From Candidatus Neomicrothrix sp. UBA2110 (GTDB lineage: Bacteria > Actinomycetota > Acidimicrobiia > Acidimicrobiales > Poriferisodalaceae), in contig DCYM01000234.1 of the NCBI GenBank assembly GCA_002331465.1, positions 1 to 12,983 on the forward strand: a stretch of 12,983 nucleotides of DNA, given 5' to 3'. Shown here in pieces: positions 1 to 6,950 of this stretch. Positions within the stretch are counted from its first letter, which is position 1. Each line of letters begins with the position of its first letter. Below the pieces are notes generated by a model. It did no database searches and was not told where the DNA came from. It saw only the letters and a program-made list of their open reading frames with translations. Both the position numbers and the translations under genes were made by a program.

Positions 1-1
1 G

Positions 2-1114
2 CTCGCCCAGATGAGACAATCGGCGCCCATCTGTTTCGTTCCAGAACTTGGGGCCACGTTAATTACCCGTCGAGATGACATTCATACTTGTGAAAAGAAC
101 GTTGCTGTGTTTTCTTCTGACCAACCCAACGGGTTGATGAACGTTCTAATGGGTCGCAACATGATGCGGAAAGACGCCGACGAACACCGCCACGAACGTT
201 TCATCTACTACCCCGCCATTTCCCCGAGAAAAGTGGAGCAGGTGTGGGCGACGCTCTTCGAAGATCTCACCGACTCTGTGCTGACGGGCTTCCAACAGTC
301 GGGCTCCGCTGACTTGGTGCCCCATTACGCGACTGCTGTTAGCGGCGAAGCCTTGAAAGCAATCACTGGTCTTACCCAGGTTTGGTTTCAAGATCTTGAT
401 GCTTGGAGTCAAGCCATGATCGACGGTGTCGCTAACTACGCCAATGACCCTGAGGTTGAATCACGATGTCACACCGCTACAGCGGCAATTGATGCAGCTA
501 TTAGCGAACGTCTGCCCCAAGTGAAGAAGGTTCCCGATTACAGCTTGCTTTCGGTAATGACAGAAGCTGGGATGCCTGAGGAAATGGTGAGGGCCAACAT
601 CAAGCTGACAATTTCAGGTGGTCAAAACGAACCGCGAGATGCGATCGCCGGCGCGATATGGGCTCTCTTGACGCACTCCGACCAGCTCGCTTTAGCTGTC
701 TCGGGAGAAGTTTCGTGGCTTCAAGTATTCGAGGAATACTGTCGCTGGATCGCCCCAATTGGAATGTCGCCTCGTCGAGTCGCCATCGAACATTCCTACG
801 ACGGCGTCACCTTTGAACCGGAAGATCGAGTGTTCTTCATGTTCAATTCAGCTAACCGAGATGAGAACCATTTCGATGCCCCGGACGTCTTCGATGTGAC
901 GCGCGACACCACAGCTTCACTTACGTTTGGTGCAGGTCCTCATTTTTGTGCAGGGGCGGCGGCCTCTAGGAGCCTTGTCGGAAACGTCGCTCTTCCCAAG
1001 CTATTTGAACGACTCGGTGAGCTGCGTCTCGATCCGCTCGCGCCACCAGTTGAATTCGGGGGGTGGGCTTTTCGTGGACCACTCACCCTTCCGGCTATTT
1101 GGGGTCAGCCTTGA
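2..1114 (+). CDS. Cytochrome P450, N-terminus cut by window edge
   Basis: This is a soluble bacterial-type cytochrome P450, a heme-thiolate monooxygenase that would need separate electron-transfer partners, none of which are in the window. The frame is open to the window edge. The codons before the first visible ATG (position 11) read L-A-Q and continue the usual P450 N-terminal pattern, so the true start lies upstream and roughly the first 30 residues are missing. Numbering from the ATG at 11: a C-helix segment DADEHRHER (55-63); the K-helix ExxR as E242-Y-C-R245; ANRDENHF (281-288); and the heme loop FGAGPHFCAG (306-315) with the cysteine ligand C313. The I-helix reads SGGQNEPRD (202-210) instead of the canonical (A/G)GxxT(T/S), so the conserved acid and threonine positions hold N206 and E207. 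The stop overlaps the stop of the convergent GGT-like gene by 10 bp. The family is certain; the CYP subfamily and substrate are unknown. Confidence 0.95.
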   Translation, partial: LAQMRQSAPICFVPELGATLITRRDDIHTCEKNVAVFSSDQPNGLMNVLMGRNMMRKDADEHRHERFIYYPAISPRKVEQVWATLFEDLTDSVLTGFQQSGSADLVPHYATAVSGEALKAITGLTQVWFQDLDAWSQAMIDGVANYANDPEVESRCHTATAAIDAAISERLPQVKKVPDYSLLSVMTEAGMPEEMVRANIKLTISGGQNEPRDAIAGAIWALLTHSDQLALAVSGEVSWLQVFEEYCRWIAPIGMSPRRVAIEHSYDGVTFEPEDRVFFMFNSANRDENHFDAPDVFDVTRDTTASLTFGAGPHFCAGAAASRSLVGNVALPKLFERLGELRLDPLAPPVEFGGWAFRGPLTLPAIWGQP

Positions 1115-2721
1115 ACGATTTGGACCACACCATCAGCAGCCGGGTCCGCTCCACCGTCCAGGCCCCCGTTCTGGACCCTTATCCCGTGGACCCAAGCGAA
1201 ATCATGGGTACGTGGGCTTCTGATGACTTCATAACCGTCAGTTTCTAATGCATCGGTGACAGCCCAGGGAATGCCGTTCGACACGTCGATCGCGTTGCTT
1301 GTTCCTGAAACTCTGGGTGCCGATACGGCCTCTAGCATGTTCATCTCAAAGTCGATGCTGTTCAGGAGCACCTGAGTTACACCCATAGCGATTTGAGTGC
1401 CACCCGGGGCTCCAACGACGTAGCTCAATTCGTCATCGTCAAACACCATCGTGGGGCAAAGGGAACTGAATCGGCTTTTCCCGGGAGCCAGCGAGTCAGC
1501 ATTTCCGGGTCGGGGATCGAACACAGCCATGCAGCCGTTAAACATGAATCCAAGCCCGTCCGTAATAACACCCGATGGCATTCCAAGCGAGTGAGTCATC
1601 GATGCTGCATTACCGTTTTTGTCAACAACGCACACGTGTGTTGTGTCGCGGGGCTCGTATGCCAACCGTTCTACACGCGCCCGCTCGCCGGCTTGAATGG
1701 ATGCCGCGTGTTCAGCAGCGTGGGCTTTGGAGATCAACCGTTCAAGCGGAACATCAAAGTGTTCGGGGTCGCCGACGAACGTGTCTTTGTCAGAGGTAGC
1801 GCGTTTCATCGCTTCCGTGACGATACGGACATAATCGACGCTGTTGTGGCCCATACCTTTCAGGTCAAAACATTCGAGCACATTGAGCATTTCAAGAACC
1901 ATCGTTCCCCCTCCAGGGGGATGGTTCGTCGTTACGTCTAGACCGCGGTACGCGCTACGAATGGGCTCATTGTGGGTGGTCTGATACTCCGAAAGGTCCC
2001 TGTCGCTCATGAGTCCCCCGTGAGCGGAAACATCTTCGGCGATTCGTTCTGCGAGTTGGCCTTTGTAGAACACGTCCGCACCCTCGGACGCTATAAGCCT
2101 CAACGTGTTGGCGAGGTCGCCGTTGACCACTACGTCACCCACTCGCTTGGGGAACCCATCTGACCCAAAATAGATCTCTCGGCCCGTTGACGAATAGCGA
2201 AGTCGTTCGACGTTGTCGGTTCGACCCATGGAGGCGCCTTCGACCCACCAGCCAGCCACATGAGGCCTCACAACAAATCCCTCTGCAGCCCACTTGACAG
2301 CGGGTGCCACAACTTCGTCCCAATCTTTTTCTCCCCAGGTTGTTTGGGCTTCGAAATAAGCCTTAAGAGAGCCAGGTGTCGCAATTGCCTGATAGCCGAG
2401 GTCGTTAACTTTGCCCTCTACAACGAAACCGAAACCATCTCTGGTCTCGCCAACAACGATGTCAGCCCATTGGTCTGATCTAGTCGCCAGAGGAGATTTC
2501 GCGTGGAAGTCGATGCATTGGTGAACCCCTTTGTCCGGGAGGTACACCTGCAAATTTCCGAAACCTGCGATGCCGCACATTTGGGGATCCACAACCCCTG
2601 CAACCAGCCCACAGGCGATGGCTGCATCGACCGCGTTACCTCCATTTCGCAATATGGACGCGCCAGCTTCAACCGCTTCAGGTTGGGCAGCGACCACCAT
2701 GCCGTAGCCATATTTCGTCAC
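1105..2721 (-). CDS. Gamma-glutamyltransferase-family Ntn hydrolase with altered substrate pocket
   Basis: This 538-residue protein belongs to the GGT family of self-cleaving N-terminal nucleophile hydrolases. The N-terminal block runs from GMVVAAQPEAVEAG to GGNAVDAAIA (residues 7-36). The processing site and nucleophile is T360 in D-T-T-H, so cleavage would give a large subunit of about 359 residues and a small one of 179. S419-S420 and the glycine loop GAPGG (437-441) match the oxyanion and substrate region. Aligned by eye with E. coli GGT, the residues holding the glutamate headgroup have changed: R114 to H73, N411 to G380, Q430 to C397 and D433 to V400. I infer an acylase or amidase acting on a non-glutamyl substrate. 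No signal peptide is visible, unlike periplasmic GGTs, so it is probably cytoplasmic. The start is GTG, supported by AAAGGT at 2727-2732. It lies 27 bp after the LLM gene, probably in one operon. Confidence 0.92.
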   Translation of the reverse strand: MTKYGYGMVVAAQPEAVEAGASILRNGGNAVDAAIACGLVAGVVDPQMCGIAGFGNLQVYLPDKGVHQCIDFHAKSPLATRSDQWADIVVGETRDGFGFVVEGKVNDLGYQAIATPGSLKAYFEAQTTWGEKDWDEVVAPAVKWAAEGFVVRPHVAGWWVEGASMGRTDNVERLRYSSTGREIYFGSDGFPKRVGDVVVNGDLANTLRLIASEGADVFYKGQLAERIAEDVSAHGGLMSDRDLSEYQTTHNEPIRSAYRGLDVTTNHPPGGGTMVLEMLNVLECFDLKGMGHNSVDYVRIVTEAMKRATSDKDTFVGDPEHFDVPLERLISKAHAAEHAASIQAGERARVERLAYEPRDTTHVCVVDKNGNAASMTHSLGMPSGVITDGLGFMFNGCMAVFDPRPGNADSLAPGKSRFSSLCPTMVFDDDELSYVVGAPGGTQIAMGVTQVLLNSIDFEMNMLEAVSAPRVSGTSNAIDVSNGIPWAVTDALETDGYEVIRSPRTHDFAWVHGIRVQNGGLDGGADPAADGVVQIVQG

Positions 2722-2748
2722 GGTTGACCTTTGAAGTTGAGTTTCCCT

Positions 2749-3855
2749 CTAACGGTATTCAGGTTTGGCTCCAGGTACTTCGAGCGGGGGACATTCCCAG
2801 CTCAGTAGCTCTGGAAGACATTCTTTGGCGAAAAGTCGTATAGATTTTTCTGCGTCGTCGAACGGCATCCCGGCATAGCTGAATCCCGGCATTATTGCGT
2901 TCATGCCAATCATTTTTCGCATGTGGTCAAACTTTTCCAGGACTTGTTCGGGGGTTCCCCAAGGCATCAAATCAACAAAGTCTTGTGCGGCGCGGTCGGC
3001 TCCCTGTTTTTCTATGTAACTAGTGATACCCGTATAGAACTCGTATCCCTTGACCCCCTCGTGTGGAGCCTTCTCGAACTCGTAATGGCGCATCACGCTC
3101 TCATAGTTTGCCCCTATGTATTTCCTCGCCATTTCTTCGGCACGATCGGCGCTCTCATCAACGAAAACCGATCCTCCAGAAAACGGTGGGGGTCCCGGTT
3201 CACCATTAACTCGCTCAAATACTTCGTTGTACGTCGCGAGGTCCTGTTGCACCACTGTCCAAGGCTTTTGCGGAATAATAAGTACCCCGTAGCCCAACTC
3301 AGCCATAAGAGGCATCGATTCGGGAGATACAGCAGCTGCGTAGGCTCGTCCCTTAAACGAGTGTTGTGGACGGGGCCTAATCTCTCGAAGTGGCTGCGAT
3401 CCGAACTCGTTGTCGTACTCCATTTTGCCGGACTCGAGTGCCTCCAGAACCAGGCCCGCATATGAGACAAGTCGTTCGCGCGAGGTGTTCATATCGACTC
3501 TAAAACCTTCGTACTCGATACGTGCCAAGCCCCTGCCGATTCCTAGAATCATCCGCCCGTTTGACATGGTGTCAAGTAAGGCTATGTCCTCAGTAATTCT
3601 CAGCGGATCGTGCCAAGGCAACACAATGACTCCTGTGCCTAGTAGCACATCTGGATGTTTACCTGCCATGTAGGAAAGAAATTGCACCGGCTCAGGACAC
3701 ATCGTGTAGTCATCAAAGTGATGTTCGACCGTCCATAAAGACTTAAAGCCAAGCTCTACGGCGAGATCACAAAGACGAAGTTCCTCGCCGTAGACCTCGT
3801 GGTCGGGTAGCCCGTTAAATGGGTTCTGAAAAACGGCGGTATATCCGGTGTGCAT
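2749..3855 (-). CDS. LLM-class (luciferase-like) flavin-dependent oxidoreductase
   Basis: This 368-residue protein has the bacterial luciferase-like (alpha/beta)8 fold (PF00296). Visible signatures are WTVEHHF (41-47), the strand block LGTGVIVLPWHDP (72-84), and SNGRMILGIGRG (98-109), the usual flavin-phosphate region. WGTPEQVLEKF (299-309) is a C-terminal element common in the family. The VEHHF-type segment is typical of FMN-using, alkanal-monooxygenase-like members rather than the F420 group, but the cofactor is inferred. Members typically oxygenate ketones, amines, sulfur compounds or aldehydes with reduced flavin. The ATG is preceded by AGGGGA (3860-3865). The gene leads a two-gene operon with the GGT-like hydrolase and is transcribed divergently from the amidohydrolase operon. 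Substrate unknown. Confidence 0.93.
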   Translation of the reverse strand: MHTGYTAVFQNPFNGLPDHEVYGEELRLCDLAVELGFKSLWTVEHHFDDYTMCPEPVQFLSYMAGKHPDVLLGTGVIVLPWHDPLRITEDIALLDTMSNGRMILGIGRGLARIEYEGFRVDMNTSRERLVSYAGLVLEALESGKMEYDNEFGSQPLREIRPRPQHSFKGRAYAAAVSPESMPLMAELGYGVLIIPQKPWTVVQQDLATYNEVFERVNGEPGPPPFSGGSVFVDESADRAEEMARKYIGANYESVMRHYEFEKAPHEGVKGYEFYTGITSYIEKQGADRAAQDFVDLMPWGTPEQVLEKFDHMRKMIGMNAIMPGFSYAGMPFDDAEKSIRLFAKECLPELLSWECPPLEVPGAKPEYR

Positions 3856-3911
3856 GAAATCCCCTGTCTTCGCGACATCAAGAAACTACACCGCGCCAAC
3901 CCTCGTTTGTC

Positions 3912-3921
3912 GGGTCGACCC
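3912..3921. promoter_or_regulatory. Palindrome in divergent spacer, candidate operator
   Basis: GGGTCGACCC is a perfect 10-bp palindrome between the divergent LLM and amidohydrolase genes. Further out, TGTCG (3908-3912) and CGACA (3923-3927) form a second, partly overlapping pair of complementary arms, offset by one base. This is the layout expected of a dimeric repressor site serving both operons. No regulator gene is in the window, so the operator role is inferred from position and symmetry only. Confidence 0.35.
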
Positions 3922-3929
3922 ACGACATG

Positions 3930-3956
3930 TTGACCTCGAGGCTGAAAGAATACGCA
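3930..3956 (+). promoter_or_regulatory. Weak candidate promoter for amidohydrolase operon
   Basis: TTGACC (3930-3935) resembles a -35 box and TACGCA (3951-3956) a poor -10 box. The 15-bp spacer is shorter than usual. Transcription would begin just upstream of the ribosome-binding site, and the -35 box sits directly beside the 3912-3921 palindrome. Assigned by eye; low certainty. Confidence 0.22.
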
Positions 3957-3964
3957 AAGACTTC

Positions 3965-3973
3965 AAAGGGAGG
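3965..3973 (+). promoter_or_regulatory. Strong Shine-Dalgarno fixing the amidohydrolase start
   Basis: AAAGGGAGG lies 7 bases before the ATG at 3981. An in-frame ATG at 3927 has no such site and would add 18 residues with no family resemblance. This site is the reason for choosing 3981 as the start. Confidence 0.8.
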
Positions 3974-3980
3974 TACTGCG

Positions 3981-5006
3981 ATGGCGCAGATTGGGTCAGC
4001 TGAAGCACATACTCAATGGATCTCGACAGTGGTTGAAGACGTCTTGGACCCTGACCTTCCCATTTTGGATCCCCATCATCACTTGTGGCTTGATAAGGGG
4101 CATACGGGCTGGCCCTACACCCTGGACGACTTACATGACGACACTGGGAGCGGTCACAACGTAGTGGGCACCGTCTTCCTCGAGTGTCACGCCGAATACC
4201 GAAATGATGGCCCAATTCATCTTCGACCCGTGGGCGAGACAGAGTTTGTCATCGAGCTTGCTGAAGAAAGCGCTGCATCAGGTGAGGCAGAGATCAAGGC
4301 GATACAAGGCAACGCTGATGTTTCATTAGGTGCCGCCGTTGAAGAGGTTCTGGAGGCCCACGAAACAGCGGGACGGGGCCGCTTTCGCGGAGTTCGATAC
4401 ATCACGGCACAAGATGATCATCCGCCCTTGGCAATGCCGCCAAGTGTTGCGATGGACGACCCGTCCTACCTCGAAGGAGTCCGCCGCGTCGGTGATTTGG
4501 GGTACACCTACGACGCCATGGTTTATCACCCACAGTTGCCAGAATTCGTTGACGTAGCCCGCGCATGTCCTGAGACACCCATAGTTCTAGATCATTTAGG
4601 TGGGATATTAGGTACGGGCCCCTACAAGAATCAAAGAAAGGAAATTCTCGATTACTGGAAAGCTCAAATGACCAGTATCGCGGCCTGTAGCAACGTCTTT
4701 TTGAAACTTGGTGGTATCGGAATGCCGATGATGGGCTTTCGGTGGGACAAGCGCGATCGACCTGCAGATTCAGTTGAGTTGGCCGAAGCTTGGAGTGACC
4801 CGATCCAATTTGCGATTGAGGTCTTTGGGGCGCAACGTTGCATGTTTGAGTCCAATTTTCCAGTGGACAAACGCGGTGTTGGTTACGTCCCGTTATGGAA
4901 CAGTTTTAAGCGCATCACAGCTAATTATTCAGTTGGAGAGAAAAGGGACCTATTTCACGACACGGCAGCTCGGGCGTATCGGCTTCCGTTACTTGCCGAC
5001 GCTTGA
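3981..5006 (+). CDS. PF04909 (amidohydrolase_2) family metal-type hydrolase
   Basis: This 341-residue TIM-barrel hydrolase belongs to the amidohydrolase_2 group, which includes lactonases, decarboxylases and pyrone-dicarboxylate hydrolase. Visible elements are strand 1 with D30-P-H32-H33-H34-L-W (the HxH metal pair H32/H34), FRGVRY (135-140), H183 in VYHPQLPEF, H205 in VLDHLGG, and the C-terminal signature MFESNFPVDK (288-297). In ACMSD-like relatives the last motif usually reads GSDxP, with the Asp as general base or metal ligand; here that position is N292. I think this belongs to a subgroup with the ESNFP variant rather than being a broken gene, because the rest of the fold is intact. The gene opens an operon with the VOC gene (14-bp gap) and the Gfo/Idh/MocA gene. 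Hydrolysis of a lactone or amide is likely; the substrate is unknown. Confidence 0.92.
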   Translation: MAQIGSAEAHTQWISTVVEDVLDPDLPILDPHHHLWLDKGHTGWPYTLDDLHDDTGSGHNVVGTVFLECHAEYRNDGPIHLRPVGETEFVIELAEESAASGEAEIKAIQGNADVSLGAAVEEVLEAHETAGRGRFRGVRYITAQDDHPPLAMPPSVAMDDPSYLEGVRRVGDLGYTYDAMVYHPQLPEFVDVARACPETPIVLDHLGGILGTGPYKNQRKEILDYWKAQMTSIAACSNVFLKLGGIGMPMMGFRWDKRDRPADSVELAEAWSDPIQFAIEVFGAQRCMFESNFPVDKRGVGYVPLWNSFKRITANYSVGEKRDLFHDTAARAYRLPLLADA

Positions 5007-5020
5007 GTTAGGACTCCGGA

Positions 5021-5500
5021 ATGGCGATAAAAGCGATTTTTCATGTAAATGTCAATTGTTCGAATCTCGAAGTGTCGTTGCCTTTTTACGAGAATCTCGG
5101 GTTTGAGACTGTATTGGATTTGCCTACAGGGGGCGATGCAAGCCTGGCTGAAGGGCTCGGCATGCCAGGTTGCGCTGGGAAGGCCGCGATCATGATGTTG
5201 GACCCTGATGATCCTCGTCAAACACGACTGGATCTAATCGAATGGGTGTCTCCAGATGATGATCGTCCTCCTTACGAGCATCTAGGGAGACTGGGAATTA
5301 ACCGGATAGCGTTATGGACCGTGGATCTTGATGGCGAGTACGAACGCTTGAAGTCAGATGGTGTGGATTTTCTTTCCGAACCGCTTTTTATGGGTGGGCA
5401 CACAAAATTTGTCTGCTTTCGCGACCCCGACGGCACCGTTATTGAGTTGATCGAGTTTCACCGCTCACCACTGGGCGAGGAGTTGGATCAACCTGCTTGA
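5021..5500 (+). CDS. VOC (glyoxalase/bleomycin-resistance fold) protein
   Basis: This 159-residue protein has two beta-alpha-beta-beta-beta modules of the vicinal oxygen chelate superfamily. The first opens with AIFHVNVNCSNLE and ends at DLIEW; the second runs from GINRIALWTVDL to DPDGTVIELIEF. The expected metal ligands are present as H8, E74 and E142. The third position, usually His or Gln at the start of module 2, is R95 in INRIAL, so metal binding may be altered or absent. Members act as lyases, epimerases, isomerases or dioxygenases on CoA esters and aromatic compounds; at this length a two-domain extradiol dioxygenase is unlikely. TTAGGA (5008-5013) precedes the ATG. It is the middle gene of the amidohydrolase operon. 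Specific function unknown. Confidence 0.9.
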   Translation: MAIKAIFHVNVNCSNLEVSLPFYENLGFETVLDLPTGGDASLAEGLGMPGCAGKAAIMMLDPDDPRQTRLDLIEWVSPDDDRPPYEHLGRLGINRIALWTVDLDGEYERLKSDGVDFLSEPLFMGGHTKFVCFRDPDGTVIELIEFHRSPLGEELDQPA

Positions 5501-5524
5501 ACCGTGGCCTGACAAACTCTCTTC

Positions 5525-6478
5525 ATGGTTCATCGCGTAGGCATCATTGGTCTTGGGACAGTTGGCTCTCGTTTCGTTGAGCAGTTCAACAATCACGGCG
5601 CCTTTGAGTTAGCGGCAGCCTGGGATGCTGATCCTGAGGCCTGTTCGCTTCATGCAGGTTCCGTCAACATTTGCTCCGGTGCCGATGAAGTAATCGCAGC
5701 CTCTGACCTGGTGTATGTCGCTGTTCCACCAAAGCATCATCGCGACTACGTATTGAGTTGCATCGCCGCTCAGACCGCAATTTTCTGTGAGAAACCACTC
5801 GGAATCGATCTGGTTTCGAGTCGAGAACTAGTGGATGCGGTCGAACGTAGCGATCTGCCCGCGGGCGTCAACTTTGTGTTTAGCGCCGCGCCCTCAGCCC
5901 GAGAACTTCAATACAAGGTTATGAACGGTGAATTAGGAAAATTAACTCGGGTGGATCTTCGACTGCATTTTTCTAGTTGGCCACGCACTTGGCACGAAAA
6001 AGCGCAATGGTTACGTCTGCGAGATCAAGGAGGCTGGATTCGCGAAGTGGTGTCTCATTTCATTTTCTTGGTTTCGCGCTTACTGGGCCCAATCAGCATG
6101 GAGAGCGGCGACGTTTACTTTGAAGATGGCCCTGACGGGGTTCTGTGCGAACAGATCGGACTCGCTCGATTCACATCTAGCTCGGCACCGGTCACTCTCG
6201 CTGGCACTAGCCACGGAGCTGGGCCGGATGTCGTAGATCTAACAATCCAAGGTACAAATGCTTCTGCGCGAATATGGGACTGGTACCAGCTTCAACAAAC
6301 AGACGGAGATCGCTGGGTCGACTGTTTTGAGTCCGACCGCGCAGCACTGGGAAGCGACGCCTATACCGCTCAGCTAGACCAACTCGATCGGATGATGAAG
6401 GGCCAGGACCACACCATTGGAACCTTCGCTGAGGCCCTGTCGGTTCAAGAGTGCGTTGAAGGGTTACTAGCTACCTAA
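5525..6478 (+). CDS. Gfo/Idh/MocA-family NAD(P)-dependent oxidoreductase
   Basis: This 317-residue protein has an N-terminal Rossmann domain with G9-L-G11-T-V-G14 in VGIIGLGTVGS, VYVAVPPKHH (63-72) at the end of the dinucleotide fold, and the family motif E89-K90-P91. The C-terminal alpha/beta domain includes GGWIREVVSHF (169-179), where H178 matches the catalytic histidine of the usual GGGxxxDxxxH pattern; the preceding Asp is not obvious. The family oxidises or reduces sugars, inositols and some aromatic-cleavage semialdehydes. The ATG has no clear Shine-Dalgarno, and an in-frame GTG at 5504 is closed by a stop at 5510, so the start is sound. It is probably translated from the operon message, 24 bp after the VOC gene. 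Its last 12 bp overlap the last 12 bp of the convergent VOC gene. Confidence 0.92.
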   Translation: MVHRVGIIGLGTVGSRFVEQFNNHGAFELAAAWDADPEACSLHAGSVNICSGADEVIAASDLVYVAVPPKHHRDYVLSCIAAQTAIFCEKPLGIDLVSSRELVDAVERSDLPAGVNFVFSAAPSARELQYKVMNGELGKLTRVDLRLHFSSWPRTWHEKAQWLRLRDQGGWIREVVSHFIFLVSRLLGPISMESGDVYFEDGPDGVLCEQIGLARFTSSSAPVTLAGTSHGAGPDVVDLTIQGTNASARIWDWYQLQQTDGDRWVDCFESDRAALGSDAYTAQLDQLDRMMKGQDHTIGTFAEALSVQECVEGLLAT

Positions 6479-6850
6479 AACTTGGGTACGCCCGACTACA
6501 CAAAACTCGCCGCCTTCAGGATCGACCAGCACCACAGCAACAAACCCCATGTGACTAGGGTCTCCTGCCGGAGTGACGACCGTTGCTCCAAGCGCGACGA
6601 GACGTTGCACCTCAACTCCGATGTCATCAACGAAAAGATCCAGGTGCACACGGTGCTTCGCTGTTTTGCCCTCGGGGACCTTTTGAAACGTCAAATGATT
6701 AACGGCTCGCTCAACGTTGGAACCCGAGATAGTGACATACGGTTCACCATCTCCCTCCCGGTTAGTGAATCCGACCGCCCCGCTCCAAAAGTCAGCGAGT
6801 CGTTCAGGGTCAGAACAATCAACGGTGACACCCATGGCGCGAAGGCCCAT
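6467..6850 (-). CDS. Small glyoxalase-like VOC protein (Glyoxalase_6 type)
   Basis: This is a single-unit VOC protein of 127 residues. The actinobacterial Glyoxalase_6 (PF18029) pattern is clear: CSDPERLADFWSGAVGF (12-28), HRVHLDLFVDD (66-76) and DPEGGEFCVV (110-119). H69 and E115 are in the usual metal-ligand places. The ATG is preceded by AGGA with an 8-base spacer; a second ATG 15 bases inside has no such site. It is transcribed alone, divergent from the nitroreductase (100-bp spacer) and convergent with the Gfo/Idh/MocA gene. Many relatives are annotated only as VOC family, and the substrate is unknown. It is unlike the VOC protein at 5021-5500 in length and motifs, so it is not a local duplicate. 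Confidence 0.9.
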   Translation of the reverse strand: MGLRAMGVTVDCSDPERLADFWSGAVGFTNREGDGEPYVTISGSNVERAVNHLTFQKVPEGKTAKHRVHLDLFVDDIGVEVQRLVALGATVVTPAGDPSHMGFVAVVLVDPEGGEFCVVGRTQVLGS

Positions 6851-6950
6851 GGAGGTAATCCTAGACAGTGTCGGGTTGGAAGAAGTTGGTCCGCTCCGTT
6901 GTTACATAGCTAGGTTTAGACAGCCGTTCGCTGCGAAAAGAGAGACTTGA
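6851..6950. promoter_or_regulatory. 100-bp divergent spacer between VOC and nitroreductase
   Basis: This must carry the start signals for both neighbours. On the plus strand TAGGTT (6911-6916) fits a loose -10 pattern, with TTGGTC (6886-6891) as a possible -35 at a long 19-bp spacing. I see no convincing symmetric operator. Promoters are inferred from gene orientation rather than strong boxes. Confidence 0.25.

Noticed and set aside
1393..1941. 182-codon open frame on the plus strand inside the GGT-like gene
   Set aside because: It lies wholly antisense to a well-matched GGT-family gene and its product resembles nothing.
2923..3465. 180-codon plus-strand frame within the LLM gene
   Set aside because: It is antisense to a clear luciferase-like protein, with no ribosome site or domain pattern.
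5021..6850. The two VOC genes as a local duplication
   Set aside because: They differ in length, conserved segments and strand; one is of the Glyoxalase_6 type and the other is not.
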